Shown here: piece after piece, positions 24,244 through 33,859 of the stretch
How the letters are laid out: each line of letters opens with the position of its first letter
Position numbering within the stretch: the stretch's first letter is position 1
Assembly (NCBI GenBank): GCA_027033775.1
Contig: JALVKL010000054.1
Coordinates: 1-41,473 of the forward strand
Direction: 5' to 3'
From: a bacterium
Lineage (GTDB): Bacteria > Thermosulfidibacterota > Thermosulfidibacteria > Thermosulfidibacterales > Thermosulfidibacteraceae
Length of the DNA: 41,473 nucleotides
The notes under the pieces: generated by a model
Told to the model about the DNA's origin: nothing
Database searches by the model: none
What the model saw: the letters and a program-made list of their open reading frames with translations, nothing else
Program-made: the position numbers and the translations under genes

Positions 24244-26130
24244 ATGCTTTATCTTATTTTGGCGGTTGTGCTTATACCTCTTTTAGGAGCTGCTATAAAC
24301 GGTTTGTTCTGCTGGAAAATTGGAAAAAAAGCTCATCTTGTGGCTGTTCCTGCTATAGCTGTTCCTGCTGTGATATCCCTTATATTGTTTTTCAAGGTTG
24401 CCCATGGACACAGATTTGACGGTACCTTTTATTGGTGGATAAGTGTTGGCAATTTCAAAATACCCATAGGATTCCTACTGGATGAGCTTTCTGCAGTGAT
24501 GATAGTTACGGTAACCTTTGTTGCAACCTGGATTCACATATACTCCATTGGATATATGGATCATGAAACAGATAGAGGATATGCAAAATACTTCTGTTAT
24601 CTTAATCTATTTGTCTTTTTCATGCTGACCCTTGTTCTTGCCAATAATTATCTACTTCTCTTTGTTGGATGGGAAGGTGTAGGGCTTTGTTCTTATCTGT
24701 TGATTGGCTACTGGTATGAGAAAACATCGGCGGCTAACGCTGGTATGAAGGCCTTTATAACCAATAGAATTGGAGATTTTGGCTTTATGGTGGCCCTCTT
24801 TTTAATTTACAAACATTTAGGTAGCCTTATTTATCATGATGTCTTTTCCCAGGCTCATATCCTCTCTGTTCCTCTCGCAACCCTTATAACACTTCTTCTT
24901 TTTATGGGAGCCACAGGAAAGTCGGCTCAGATACCTCTTTATGTATGGCTTCCAGATGCTATGGAAGGTCCTACACCAGTCTCCTCTCTTATTCACGCAG
25001 CTACTATGGTGACAGCTGGCGTTTATATGGTGGCTAGATCTCATGTTCTTTACAACCTTGCTCCTTTATCCATGGAGGTGGTGGCTACCATAGGTGCTGC
25101 TACAGCCATGTTCGCTGCTTCTATGGCTTTAGTGAATAACGATTTGAAGAGGGTGCTCGCCTATTCTACTGTGAGTCAGCTTGGTTATATGTTTGTGGGA
25201 GTAGGTGTAGGGGCTTATGCGGCAGGTATATTTCATCTTTTTACCCATGCATTCTTTAAGGGCTTGATGTTTTTGTGTGCTGGTTCAGTGATGCATGCTC
25301 TTCATGGAGAGCTTAATATGCAGAAAATGGGCGGTCTTTATAATAAAATGAAGATAACGGCCATCACCTTCATAATTGGAGCTTTGGCTATCTCAGGAGT
25401 TCCACCCCTTGCTGGTTTTTGGTCAAAGGATTCCATTTTACATCATGCCTTTGTGAGTGGCCATAAGATTATTTGGTTCATCGGAACTGTTACCGCCGCC
25501 ATGACAGCCTTTTACATGTTTAGGTTAATATTCTTAACCTTTTTCGGCAAACCCAGAGACGCACATCTTTACGAGATTGCCCATGAAAATCCACCTGTAA
25601 TGACTATCCCTCTTATGGTGCTTGCTTTCTTTTCTGCTGTTGCAGGATTAGCTGCTCTTTTACCTGAAGGAGGATTTGAAGGATTTCTCAACAGGATACT
25701 CGCTTCTGGCGAATTGGAGCACATGGCTCATACTGTCCATGAAGGGGGGGCTGGGATATTGATATTAGTTTCTGTCCTTGTAGCTGTTTTTGGTATTGCT
25801 TTAGCCTATTCCATGTATATCAAATACACTCCAGATCCTAAAAAGCTTGCTTATACATTAAGGCCTATTTATGTGCTGCTTTACAATAAATACTATGTGG
25901 ATGAGCTTTACTTTGCTCTTTTCATAAATCCAACAGTTGGTATATCCAGGAATGTACTGTGGAAGATTGTGGATGTGATCTTCATAGACGGTATTGTTAA
26001 TGGGGTGGCTTATTTGTGTTCTTTGGTGGGGAATCTCATAAGAAAGATTCAGACTGGATTTATTCCGGATTATGCTTGGGCTATCCTCGTAGGCATTATA
26101 ATTGTTTGTGGACTGAAAATTATCTTTTGA
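24244..26130 (+). CDS. nuoL: NADH-quinone oxidoreductase subunit L (antiporter-like)
   Basis: The distal proton-pumping subunit, 628 residues. The antiporter core has LLLFVGWEGVGLCSYLLIGYW (helix 5 glutamate), QIPLYVWLPDAMEGPTPVSS and LIHAATMVTAGVYMVARS (helix 7/8 lysine-histidine region), and NNDLKRVLAYSTVSQLGYM. The C-terminal ~100 residues contain the lateral helix and last transmembrane helix that brace the membrane arm (YILLYNKYYVDELYF-like segment, then two hydrophobic stretches). It follows nuoK with AGGAGG before the ATG. Confidence 0.96.
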   Translation: MLYLILAVVLIPLLGAAINGLFCWKIGKKAHLVAVPAIAVPAVISLILFFKVAHGHRFDGTFYWWISVGNFKIPIGFLLDELSAVMIVTVTFVATWIHIYSIGYMDHETDRGYAKYFCYLNLFVFFMLTLVLANNYLLLFVGWEGVGLCSYLLIGYWYEKTSAANAGMKAFITNRIGDFGFMVALFLIYKHLGSLIYHDVFSQAHILSVPLATLITLLLFMGATGKSAQIPLYVWLPDAMEGPTPVSSLIHAATMVTAGVYMVARSHVLYNLAPLSMEVVATIGAATAMFAASMALVNNDLKRVLAYSTVSQLGYMFVGVGVGAYAAGIFHLFTHAFFKGLMFLCAGSVMHALHGELNMQKMGGLYNKMKITAITFIIGALAISGVPPLAGFWSKDSILHHAFVSGHKIIWFIGTVTAAMTAFYMFRLIFLTFFGKPRDAHLYEIAHENPPVMTIPLMVLAFFSAVAGLAALLPEGGFEGFLNRILASGELEHMAHTVHEGGAGILILVSVLVAVFGIALAYSMYIKYTPDPKKLAYTLRPIYVLLYNKYYVDELYFALFINPTVGISRNVLWKIVDVIFIDGIVNGVAYLCSLVGNLIRKIQTGFIPDYAWAILVGIIIVCGLKIIF

Positions 26131-26141
26131 GGGGTTAGGTT

Positions 26142-27704
26142 ATGTTGATGGGCGGCTTTCCTATACTATCAGTGTTGATCTTTTTCCCGTTGGTGGGTGT
26201 TGTAATCATTGCTTTTATTAATCGGGAAAATGTGAATGTAATTAGATGGATTGCCTTTATCGTATCTGTAATAGAATTTATTTTATCTGTGCCACTTTAC
26301 TTTGCCTTTAAGCTTGGAACCCCTCAATTTCAGTTTGTGGAAAAGGTTTCTTGGATAAAGTCTTGGGGAGCCTCTTATTATCTTGGTATAGACGGTATTT
26401 CTCTATTTTTAGTGTTACTTACAACATTCCTTACCATGTTGAGTATTTTGGCTTCTTGGAGCATAGAGAAGAGGGTTAAAGAGTATATGATATCTTTCCT
26501 CTTTTTAGAGACCACCATGGTGGGGGTATTCTGTGCCCTTGATCTTCTTCTCTTTTATCTTTTCTGGGAAGTTATGCTGATTCCTATGTTTTTACTTATA
26601 GGTGTTTGGGGAGGTCCAAGGAGAGTTTATGCGGCTATAAAATTTTTCCTTTATACTATGGTGGGTTCTGTTCTGATGCTGGGAGCCATAATTTATCTTT
26701 ACTGGATGCATTACAAAACAACTGGAATTTTATCCTTTTCTCTAATAGATCTTTTAAAAACACCGCTTAATCCAAAGGCTGTTCCGCTTTTGTTTTTAGC
26801 ATTTGCCCTTGCCTTTGCCATAAAGGTTCCCATGTGGCCCTTCCATACGTGGCTTCCTGATGCCCATGTTGAAGCACCCACTGCAGGATCGGTTATCCTT
26901 GCAGGAATTTTGCTTAAGATGGGGACTTATGGCTTTATGAGATTTTGCATGCCCTTTTTCCCTTCAGCGGTTAATAAATTCGCCATTCTGTTTTTAGTGC
27001 TTGCAGTAATAGGAATTATATACGGTGCTCTTGTGGCTATGGTTCAGGAAGATATAAAGAAGCTTGTTGCTTATTCCTCAGTTTCACACCTTGGCACCTG
27101 TATGCTGGGGCTTTTTGCTCTTAATCTTCAAAGTGTCTCTGGTGGTTTGTTGCAGATGATAAATCATGGCATCTCCACAGGAGCTCTCTTTTTACTAGTG
27201 GGAATGATATACGATAGAAGGCACACAAGGCTCATAAAGGAGTTTGGGGGAATAGCCAAAGTGATGCCTATATATGCCACTTTCTTTATGATCACAGCCT
27301 TTTCCTCATGCGGGCTTCCAGGTTTAAATGGTTTTATTGGAGAATTCCTCACATTGGTGGGGGCTTTTAAAACGTATCCCATATTTGCAGTTTTAGGAGC
27401 CACTGCAACTGTTCTTTCTGCTGCTTACCTTCTTTGGATGTATAAGAGGGTTTTCTTTCATGAAATAACAAACCCCGAAAATCTAAAATTGAAGGATCTG
27501 AACTTCAGAGAATTTGTGATTATGTTTCTTATAGTTATTCCCATGTTTTGGATAGGCCTTTATCCCAGACCATTTCTTAAGAGAATGCAGCCCTCTGTTG
27601 AGGCTTTTATAAGGCTTTCCAAGGGAGATAGAGCCGTTGTTTATCAGATGGAGAATACAAAATTTAATCTGGCTTCAATTGTGTCTGAAAAACTTGGTAG
27701 ATGA
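26142..27704 (+). CDS. nuoM: NADH-quinone oxidoreductase subunit M (antiporter-like)
   Basis: A proton-pumping membrane subunit of 520 residues and about 14 helices. Key motifs: [20 protein letters not shown] (helix 5 glutamate), [37 protein letters not shown] (lysine), and [21 protein letters not shown] 26142 is preferred because GAGGGG lies 7 nt upstream; a second in-frame ATG at 26148 is further from it. Located between nuoL and nuoN as in most 14-subunit operons. Confidence 0.96.
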   Translation: MLMGGFPILSVLIFFPLVGVVIIAFINRENVNVIRWIAFIVSVIEFILSVPLYFAFKLGTPQFQFVEKVSWIKSWGASYYLGIDGISLFLVLLTTFLTMLSILASWSIEKRVKEYMISFLFLETTMVGVFCALDLLLFYLFWEVMLIPMFLLIGVWGGPRRVYAAIKFFLYTMVGSVLMLGAIIYLYWMHYKTTGILSFSLIDLLKTPLNPKAVPLLFLAFALAFAIKVPMWPFHTWLPDAHVEAPTAGSVILAGILLKMGTYGFMRFCMPFFPSAVNKFAILFLVLAVIGIIYGALVAMVQEDIKKLVAYSSVSHLGTCMLGLFALNLQSVSGGLLQMINHGISTGALFLLVGMIYDRRHTRLIKEFGGIAKVMPIYATFFMITAFSSCGLPGLNGFIGEFLTLVGAFKTYPIFAVLGATATVLSAAYLLWMYKRVFFHEITNPENLKLKDLNFREFVIMFLIVIPMFWIGLYPRPFLKRMQPSVEAFIRLSKGDRAVVYQMENTKFNLASIVSEKLGR

Positions 27705-27716
27705 GGAGAGGAAATC

Positions 27717-29132
27717 ATGATGTTGGTTAGTATTAAGGATATTAATCTCATACTCCCTGAAATAGCCCTTTTGATAACAGGAATAATAGTTGTGCTGGTT
27801 GATGCTTATAATAGAAGAAGGGGAAATTATTTAAATATATTGAGTGCCATAGGTATTGCATTGGCTGCTTATCTCAATTTTAAGCTATACGGAGATCATG
27901 GTAATGCTTTTGGTTCTCTTATTTACAGAGATAAACTGGCATATTTTGGGAATTATCTTTTTATATTCTGTGCCTTTATCACATGCTTTTATGCTAGGGA
28001 TTATCTTGTAAAAGAAGACAGAGATTACGGAGAGTTTTATGCTTTAGTTCTTTTTGCCACATTGTCTATGATGTTCGTTGCTTCCTCTGCTTCTCTTTTA
28101 ATGTTCTTTTTATCATTAGAAGTGGTTTCTATATGCCTTTACGCTCTTTCGGGTTTTATCAGGGAAAGGGCAACGTGTGTTGAATCTGCTTTGAAGTATC
28201 TGATATTAGGGGCTTTTTCCGCTTCCTTTTCTGTTTTAGGTATGGCTATAATCTACTATGTGGTAGGTTCCTTGGATGTTTTCGTTATAGCATCTTCACA
28301 ATTTAATCTATTTTTGGGTGTAGGGCTGATTTTGTTTGCTGTGTCTATATTCTTCAAGCTTTCCGCTGCCCCCTTTCATATTTGGGCTCCTGATGTGTAC
28401 CAAGGGGCTCCTGCTCCAGTTACAGGGTTTATGATGACAGCTGCAAAGGCTGCCATATTTCTGTTTATAGTCAGATTTTTCATGATTTCCTTAGGTGTGA
28501 GTAATGTATGGCTTTATGTTATTATGTTTGTTTCTGTTGTTTCCATGGTGGTGGGGAATTTTTCTGCTATCAGACAGATGGATGTAAAGAGGCTTCTCGC
28601 CTATTCTTCTATAGCTCATGCTGGATATGCTATGGTGGCTATAGCTTCTGGAACCAAATACGGTCAGGTGGCAACCATCTTTTATGCCGTTGCTTATTGT
28701 TTGATGAATCTCGGAGCCTTTGCAGTTATTAGTGTTCTTGCAGGCGAAGGGGAAAAGCATATAAGTTTAGAGGATTTACAGGGTGCTGCTGTTGAGCATC
28801 CAGTATTATCTGCTGCTCTGGCAGTGTTTCTCTTTTCTCTTGCTGGTATGCCTGGAACTATAGGCTTTGTCGGAAAATTTTATGCTTTTGCTGCGGCAAT
28901 TAAAGCTGGTCTTTATGGGCTTGTAGTCTTTGCTCTCATTAATAGCGCCATTGCTGCTTATTATTATTTAAAGGTAATTTATTATATGTATATGAGGGAG
29001 CAAAAGATTTCTTTGAATGCTAAAATGGGAGTGGCTACAGGTATAGCTGTGTTGATACTTGTAGTTGCTGTTATACAGTCTGGACTTCTTCCCGGATACC
29101 TTTTCAATTTTGCCATGATGAGCCTTCCTTGA
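27717..29132 (+). CDS. nuoN: NADH-quinone oxidoreductase subunit N (antiporter-like)
   Basis: The third antiporter-like subunit, 471 residues. Seen: [21 protein letters not shown] (helix 5 glutamate), [39 protein letters not shown] and [21 protein letters not shown]. The start is one of two adjacent ATGs (27717 or 27720) behind GAGGAGAGG. It ends the nuo genes. The next gene follows after 31 nt with no terminator, so the transcript probably continues. Confidence 0.96.
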   Translation: MMLVSIKDINLILPEIALLITGIIVVLVDAYNRRRGNYLNILSAIGIALAAYLNFKLYGDHGNAFGSLIYRDKLAYFGNYLFIFCAFITCFYARDYLVKEDRDYGEFYALVLFATLSMMFVASSASLLMFFLSLEVVSICLYALSGFIRERATCVESALKYLILGAFSASFSVLGMAIIYYVVGSLDVFVIASSQFNLFLGVGLILFAVSIFFKLSAAPFHIWAPDVYQGAPAPVTGFMMTAAKAAIFLFIVRFFMISLGVSNVWLYVIMFVSVVSMVVGNFSAIRQMDVKRLLAYSSIAHAGYAMVAIASGTKYGQVATIFYAVAYCLMNLGAFAVISVLAGEGEKHISLEDLQGAAVEHPVLSAALAVFLFSLAGMPGTIGFVGKFYAFAAAIKAGLYGLVVFALINSAIAAYYYLKVIYYMYMREQKISLNAKMGVATGIAVLILVVAVIQSGLLPGYLFNFAMMSLP

Positions 29133-29163
29133 TTCAAGTTTAAATAAGTTATATTTGTGAAGT

Positions 29164-31098
29164 ATGGAGTTGTCTCGTCTATTAAGTGAGGGGATAGTTG
29201 TAGATTCTTTAGCGGATCTCAGGAAGTTTCTTAATACCCTTTCTGATGTTTCCGGTGCTTCTGGGATTTTGCTTAATATCGGTGATAGAAGCGTAAAAAG
29301 TGGTGAAGTTAAAAGAAAGACGGCTCCAGACTATTTGTATAAATTTAAAGTGAATGAGACTGATTGCTCATTTATGGTGTATAATCCCAAACTTTCAGCT
29401 GAAGAACTGGACGAGCTCTCTCAGCTGGTGAGTCTTATTGTTTCTAAATATGTGTATTCAGATGAATTGAAGAGGATTAAAAGGAAGCTCTCTCAAACCG
29501 ATAGATTGTGGGAGCCATTCGTTTCGTCAACAAATATTGAGAGGCTCATAAGGCTTTTACCTCAGCATATAGGAGAATTTTTGGGTGTTGAGGCTGTCTC
29601 TTTGACCATAGCATCAGGAAAGGGCACTGATTTAAGAGGATTTTGGAGCAAATCGGAAAGATCAGAGGAGAGGATAGCGAGGAGATTCAAAAGATTATGC
29701 ATTCCTTTAAAGGATTTGATTTCTGGAGCGTCTTTAGGCTACATAGATTTGTATTATAAAGGTGATCATTTTGAAAAGGATCCCCTTGTTAAATTTGTTT
29801 CAGATAAGCTTTCTGCCTGTTTTTCAGTGTTTCTAAGCAGGGAAGAGCTTGAGGAGAAGCTGGAGTATTTTAATTTATTCTTTCACATAGGAAATCTCTT
29901 TAGAAAGACTTCTGAGTTTAGAAAAAGAGTGGAACTTGCCCTATGGGCTTTATGCTATGAGGGTGGCTTTGGATTTAATGAAGCGGCTTATTTTATATAT
30001 GACGAGAAAGATGAACTTTTGAAGGGTTTTATAGCCTTTTCAGGTATGAGATCCGATATTTGTGAGGAGGCTAAGCTTCCATCGGATCAATGCATCTTTT
30101 CAGAAATCAGATCTTGCTTTAAGCCTAAGGAGAGCTTTTGGGAAGCTACACCTTATGAGATTGATAAATCTGATATAGATATTCCCTTTGTTTCCCCACA
30201 TATATACGCTTTACCTTTGGTGATAGAGGACAAGCTTTTAGGCTGTTTTGTAATCGGGGTAGAAGATGTTTTGGATCAGAAGGATACGGAAATGCTTACC
30301 CTTTTTGCTCAAGAAGTGGCTTTAGCCTTTGAGAGTGCTAAACTTCAGGAAGCCTTCAGAAAAATGGTAGCCGAATTGAAAGAGGCGCGGGAAAGTTTCA
30401 CCGAAAGTGAAAAGTTAAAAACTTTGGGGGAATTTTTGGCCAGGGTTGTTCATGACATTAAAAATCCTCTGGTAGCTGTAAGTGGTCTTGCTAAAAGACT
30501 CTATAACAAGCTTCCTGAAGATTATCCTGAGAAAAGTATTCTTAAGATGATAGTGGAAGAGACAAATAGGGCTCTTTCAATCCTTACAGATGTTCTCTCT
30601 TACGTGAGACAGCCCGTATTAAAGAAGGAACTCTTTGATATTAATGAGTTGATAGATGAGATCATTTTCATGGAATCCACTACTTTAAGGGATAAAAAGA
30701 TAGTTTTGTATAAAAACCTTGATAGATCCATTCCTAAAATCAAAGGGGATTCTGCTCAGATAAGGCAGGTTATCCTCAATTTAATAACCAATGCTATACA
30801 GGCTATGAGCAAAGGGGGAACATTAATAATTAAGACATCCTTGGAGGAGCTTGAAGGGAAATCCTATGTGAAAATAGAGATAACAGATACAGGGGGCGGT
30901 ATCCCTCCAGAGATAGTGCCAAACATATTTAATCCCTTTTTCACCACAAAAAGCACAGGTACAGGTTTGGGACTTTCCACCTCAAAAAGAATAGTTGAGC
31001 TTCATGGAGGATTTATAAAGTGCATTAACAACTATCCTGTAGGTGCCACTTTTTTGGTTTATCTTCCGGTAGAGGCGGAGGATGAAAAGAAGTCTTGA
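29164..31098 (+). CDS. Soluble GAF-type sensor histidine kinase
   Basis: A 644-residue cytoplasmic histidine kinase with no membrane helix. Residues 1-~395 appear to be two or three GAF-like sensor folds (for example SGASGILLNIGD; IGEFLGVEAVSLTIASG; GFGFNEAAYFIYDEKDE with ALPLVIEDKLLGCFVIG). A coiled coil (395-420) leads to the dimerisation domain with H430 (ARVVHDIKNPLVAVSGLA), then an intact HATPase domain: N box NLITNAIQAMSKGG, G1 ITDTGGGIPPE, F box IFNPFFTTK, G2 GTGLGLSTSKRIVELHGG. The ATG at 29164 has only a weak ribosome site. It overlaps the next, kinase-like gene by 17 nt and lies 31 nt after nuoN. No response regulator is nearby. The signal sensed is unknown; the context suggests energy or redox state. 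Confidence 0.88.
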   Translation: MELSRLLSEGIVVDSLADLRKFLNTLSDVSGASGILLNIGDRSVKSGEVKRKTAPDYLYKFKVNETDCSFMVYNPKLSAEELDELSQLVSLIVSKYVYSDELKRIKRKLSQTDRLWEPFVSSTNIERLIRLLPQHIGEFLGVEAVSLTIASGKGTDLRGFWSKSERSEERIARRFKRLCIPLKDLISGASLGYIDLYYKGDHFEKDPLVKFVSDKLSACFSVFLSREELEEKLEYFNLFFHIGNLFRKTSEFRKRVELALWALCYEGGFGFNEAAYFIYDEKDELLKGFIAFSGMRSDICEEAKLPSDQCIFSEIRSCFKPKESFWEATPYEIDKSDIDIPFVSPHIYALPLVIEDKLLGCFVIGVEDVLDQKDTEMLTLFAQEVALAFESAKLQEAFRKMVAELKEARESFTESEKLKTLGEFLARVVHDIKNPLVAVSGLAKRLYNKLPEDYPEKSILKMIVEETNRALSILTDVLSYVRQPVLKKELFDINELIDEIIFMESTTLRDKKIVLYKNLDRSIPKIKGDSAQIRQVILNLITNAIQAMSKGGTLIIKTSLEELEGKSYVKIEITDTGGGIPPEIVPNIFNPFFTTKSTGTGLGLSTSKRIVELHGGFIKCINNYPVGATFLVYLPVEAEDEKKS

Positions 31099-32248
31099 GG
31101 CAGAGCTTTTTAGATGCAGACGCCATCTAAAGAAGCTCCTCGAAGCTCAAGAGCTTTATAAAAAAGAGGTAGAGAGGAAGGCTCGTGAGCTTGATCAGGC
31201 TAAAAGGATTCTTCAGCAAACTTTAGACGCCCTTGAGGTGGGGATATTGGTTCTTGATACAGAAATGAGGATAGTTTTTGTAAACAGATCCTTGAAAGAG
31301 TTGTTTAATATATCCGGAGATGTTAGCGGAAAGTTTTGTTGGGAAGCGCTTCATAAACTGGATACACCCTGTGCTGGAGAAAAATGTAGAATTGCTTTGG
31401 AGAAGTCCCAGAGATTAGAGGAAGAGCTGTTGTTTCTGAAGGAGGGGAAAAAGAGGGTTTATCTTGTGAGAACCTATCCTTGGATTTTTGAGGGGAAAAC
31501 TGCTGGCATAATAAGAAGTTTCATAGATATAACAGACAGAAAAATAGCTGAGGAATATGAAATACTTTCTGGAATTTCCATGTATATGGCCCATGTGGTT
31601 AAAAATAGCATAACTCCTATAGGGGGATTTGTAAAAAGATTGGCTAAAGACTGTCAAAGGGAAGAGAATGCCAGAATTTTTGCCTATCTTTTTGAGTCTA
31701 TTTTCAAACTTGAAAGATCAATGTTTGAGTATGAGGCCTATGTGTTTATAAAAAGGAAAATGCCCTATGAGATTTTTGATGTCTCTCTTGTGCTTAAGAA
31801 TTTGAAAAACGAGATTTTGTCAGAGGATTTTATCAAAGAATTCTTTTTAGAGCATATAAGGGATAAATTTAAAATTGAAATGGAATTGCCTGCCAAAAGT
31901 GTACTGATGCTTGGTAACGAGTTGATTTTCACCATAGCCATAAAACATATGATAGCCACTATTATTTCTTACGGTGCGGAGGAACTGGATCTTGATGAGG
32001 TTGTTCTGAAGATTAAAGCTATTTCTAATGATGTATTTATTATAAACTTTAATTTCAATTACGCCTTTCCGAAAGAAGTTGTGGAGTTTATTTTTGAGCC
32101 TTGGAAGGCCAGCAAAGGCAGGGGTTTCGACAAATGGGGATTTGCTATATGTAAAGAAATGGTTGATTACCACAGTGGGAGTATAAAACTTACCCCAGAC
32201 AGATCTTCTTGTGAAATTAAAATCCCTTTGTCCCATTACCATTATTGA
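31082..32248 (+). CDS. PAS protein with degenerate histidine-kinase domain
   Basis: 388 residues, soluble. Order: coiled coil (1-50); PAS domain (about 48-160, [22 protein letters not shown], ending FIDITDRK) that includes a cysteine cluster, [18 protein letters not shown]; a dimerisation-like helix pair with a retained H box (H171 in [14 protein letters not shown]); and an HATPase-like C-terminus. In the latter the N box is lost ([15 protein letters not shown] has no Asn) and no DTGxGI G1 box exists. Remnants remain of the F box ([11 protein letters not shown]) and G2 box ([21 protein letters not shown]). So ATP binding is doubtful while the phosphorylatable histidine survives. It overlaps the upstream intact kinase by 17 nt. 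It may act as a phosphotransfer or regulatory partner of it; that is inference. Confidence 0.8.
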   Translation: MKRSLEAELFRCRRHLKKLLEAQELYKKEVERKARELDQAKRILQQTLDALEVGILVLDTEMRIVFVNRSLKELFNISGDVSGKFCWEALHKLDTPCAGEKCRIALEKSQRLEEELLFLKEGKKRVYLVRTYPWIFEGKTAGIIRSFIDITDRKIAEEYEILSGISMYMAHVVKNSITPIGGFVKRLAKDCQREENARIFAYLFESIFKLERSMFEYEAYVFIKRKMPYEIFDVSLVLKNLKNEILSEDFIKEFFLEHIRDKFKIEMELPAKSVLMLGNELIFTIAIKHMIATIISYGAEELDLDEVVLKIKAISNDVFIINFNFNYAFPKEVVEFIFEPWKASKGRGFDKWGFAICKEMVDYHSGSIKLTPDRSSCEIKIPLSHYHY

Positions 32249-32272
32249 CAAGTTTCCACTTCATTGTTAATT
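32245..32272 (+). promoter_or_regulatory. Promoter of prs
   Basis: TTGACA (32245-32250), 16-nt spacer, TTAATT (32267-32272). The TGA stop of the preceding gene lies inside the -35 box. The prs ATG is 36 nt further on, giving prs-rplY-pth its own start in addition to any read-through. Confidence 0.55.
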
Positions 32273-32307
32273 CATACACGCTTTTAAGTTTCAGTGGGGG
32301 TAAAAGT

Positions 32308-33243
32308 ATGTCTTTTACTTTAAAAGTCTTTTCCGGTAATGCCAATAGAGAGTTTGCTAAGCTTGTCTGTTCGTATTTGAATATGGATTTGGGGGAGGCT
32401 TTAGTCTCCAGATTTAGTGATGGAGAAGTGAATGTTCAGATACTTGAAAATGTAAGGGGGGATGATGTCTTCGTTATACAGCCTACATGTCCCCCTGTAA
32501 ATGAGCATCTTATGGAACTTTTAATAATGATTGATGCATTGAAAAGGGCTTCTGCAGGAAGAATAACTGCTGTTATTCCTTATTACGGCTATGCAAGACA
32601 GGATAGAAAGGTTATGCCGAGGGTCCCTATATCTGCAAGGCTGGTTGCTGATCTTATAACCGCTGCGGGAGCCAATAGAGTGCTCACTGTGGATCTTCAT
32701 GCTGGTCAGATTCAAGGCTTCTTCAATATACCTGTGGATAATCTTACCGCTGTTCCTATATTTATAGACTATATTTCTAAGCGACTGGAAGGCGTGGATT
32801 TTGTAGTTGTTTCTCCTGATGCCGGCGGTGTTGAGAGGGCAAGGTTATTTGCCAAAAAGATGCACGTTCCCTTGGCCATTATTGATAAAAGACGCGTGGA
32901 AGCCAATGTAGCTGAGGTTATGCATGTTATAGGAGATGTGAAGAGCAAAGTGGCTCTTATATTAGATGATATGATTGATACTGCAGGAACATTGGTAAAA
33001 TCCGCTGAAGCTCTCCTTGAAAATGGCGCCGTTGAAGTTTTTGCTGCTGCTACCCATCCCGTATTTTCTGGTCCTGCTTATGATAGGATTGAAAGCTCTA
33101 ATATAAAAGAGGTGGTGGTGACGAATACCATTCCAGTGGTCAGAAAGCTTGATAAGATAAAGGTTTTATCCATAGCTGATCTTGTTGGAGAGGCAATTAG
33201 GAGAATTCACCATGAAGAATCTGTAAGCTCTTTATTTATCTGA
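32308..33243 (+). CDS. prs: Ribose-phosphate pyrophosphokinase
   Basis: Makes PRPP from ribose 5-phosphate and ATP, feeding purine, pyrimidine, histidine and tryptophan synthesis. With the start at ATG 32308 the protein is 311 residues, the usual class I length. Motifs: [57 protein letters not shown] (ATP flexible loop), [15 protein letters not shown] (catalytic metal/His motif), [13 protein letters not shown] and the PRPP loop [11 protein letters not shown]. The frame is open upstream to 32245, but that extension overlaps the promoter; GTGGGGG just before 32308 marks the real start. prs-rplY-pth is a common bacterial order. Confidence 0.96.
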   Translation: MSFTLKVFSGNANREFAKLVCSYLNMDLGEALVSRFSDGEVNVQILENVRGDDVFVIQPTCPPVNEHLMELLIMIDALKRASAGRITAVIPYYGYARQDRKVMPRVPISARLVADLITAAGANRVLTVDLHAGQIQGFFNIPVDNLTAVPIFIDYISKRLEGVDFVVVSPDAGGVERARLFAKKMHVPLAIIDKRRVEANVAEVMHVIGDVKSKVALILDDMIDTAGTLVKSAEALLENGAVEVFAAATHPVFSGPAYDRIESSNIKEVVVTNTIPVVRKLDKIKVLSIADLVGEAIRRIHHEESVSSLFI

Positions 33244-33259
33244 ACTTGGGGGTGAGTGT

Positions 33260-33859
33260 ATGAGTGTTTTTAAGGCTATTAAGAGGGAAGGCAGAGGAAA
33301 GGGTGAAGCCAGAAAATTAAGAAGGTCTGGTTATATACCAGCCATAATCTATGGTGGAGATGCTGGCAATGTTCCTGTTGCGGTGTGGAGCAAGGGAGCC
33401 GCTTCCTATCTTGTGGGAGAAGTGAGTGAGGCTAAGATATGGAAGCTTGAGATTGAAGGAGAGGGTGAAAAGAATGTTATTATAAAAGATGTCCAACGAC
33501 ATCCAGTTACAGGAGAGATACTCCATGTGGATTTTTATGAGATAACTTACGGTAAGCTAATGACGTTAATGGTGCCACTTAAATTTGTTGGGGAAGCTTT
33601 GGGTGTTAAAAAGGGTGGTGTTATAGAGATTTTAAAGGACGAGGTTGAGATAGAGTGTCTACCTAAAAATATCGTGGAGGAGATAGAGGTTGAAATCTCT
33701 TCCTTAGATATAGGGGACACACTGTTTATCAGGGACATTAAGCCTCCTGAGGGAATAAGGATAATAGAGGATCCCAATGCTCCTGTGGTTACTGTAGTTG
33801 GTCCTGAGGAAGAGGAGGCGCCAGAAGAGGAGGAGGCAGAGATTCCAGAGACTGAATAA
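33260..33859 (+). CDS. rplY: 50S ribosomal protein L25, CTC/TL5 form
   Basis: Binds 5S rRNA in the large ribosomal subunit. This is the long, two-domain form (199 residues). Residues 1-~95 are the L25 RNA-binding barrel (GRGKGEARKLRRSGYIPAIIYGGD, then VIIKDVQRHPVTGEILHVDFYEI). Residues ~96-180 are the CTC/TL5 domain (VPLKFVGEALGVKKGGVIEI; ISSLDIGDTLFIRDIKPPEGI). The last ~20 residues are an acidic tail (EEEEAPEEEEAEIPE). The ATG follows TTGGGGGTGAG. It shares one base with the pth start (TAATG). Confidence 0.95.
   Translation: MSVFKAIKREGRGKGEARKLRRSGYIPAIIYGGDAGNVPVAVWSKGAASYLVGEVSEAKIWKLEIEGEGEKNVIIKDVQRHPVTGEILHVDFYEITYGKLMTLMVPLKFVGEALGVKKGGVIEILKDEVEIECLPKNIVEEIEVEISSLDIGDTLFIRDIKPPEGIRIIEDPNAPVVTVVGPEEEEAPEEEEAEIPETE

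Noticed and set aside
32245-32307. Longer prs N-terminus starting at 32245
   Set aside because: The extra 21 residues are not part of the PRPP synthetase family, the region is the prs promoter, and a good ribosome site precedes ATG 32308.
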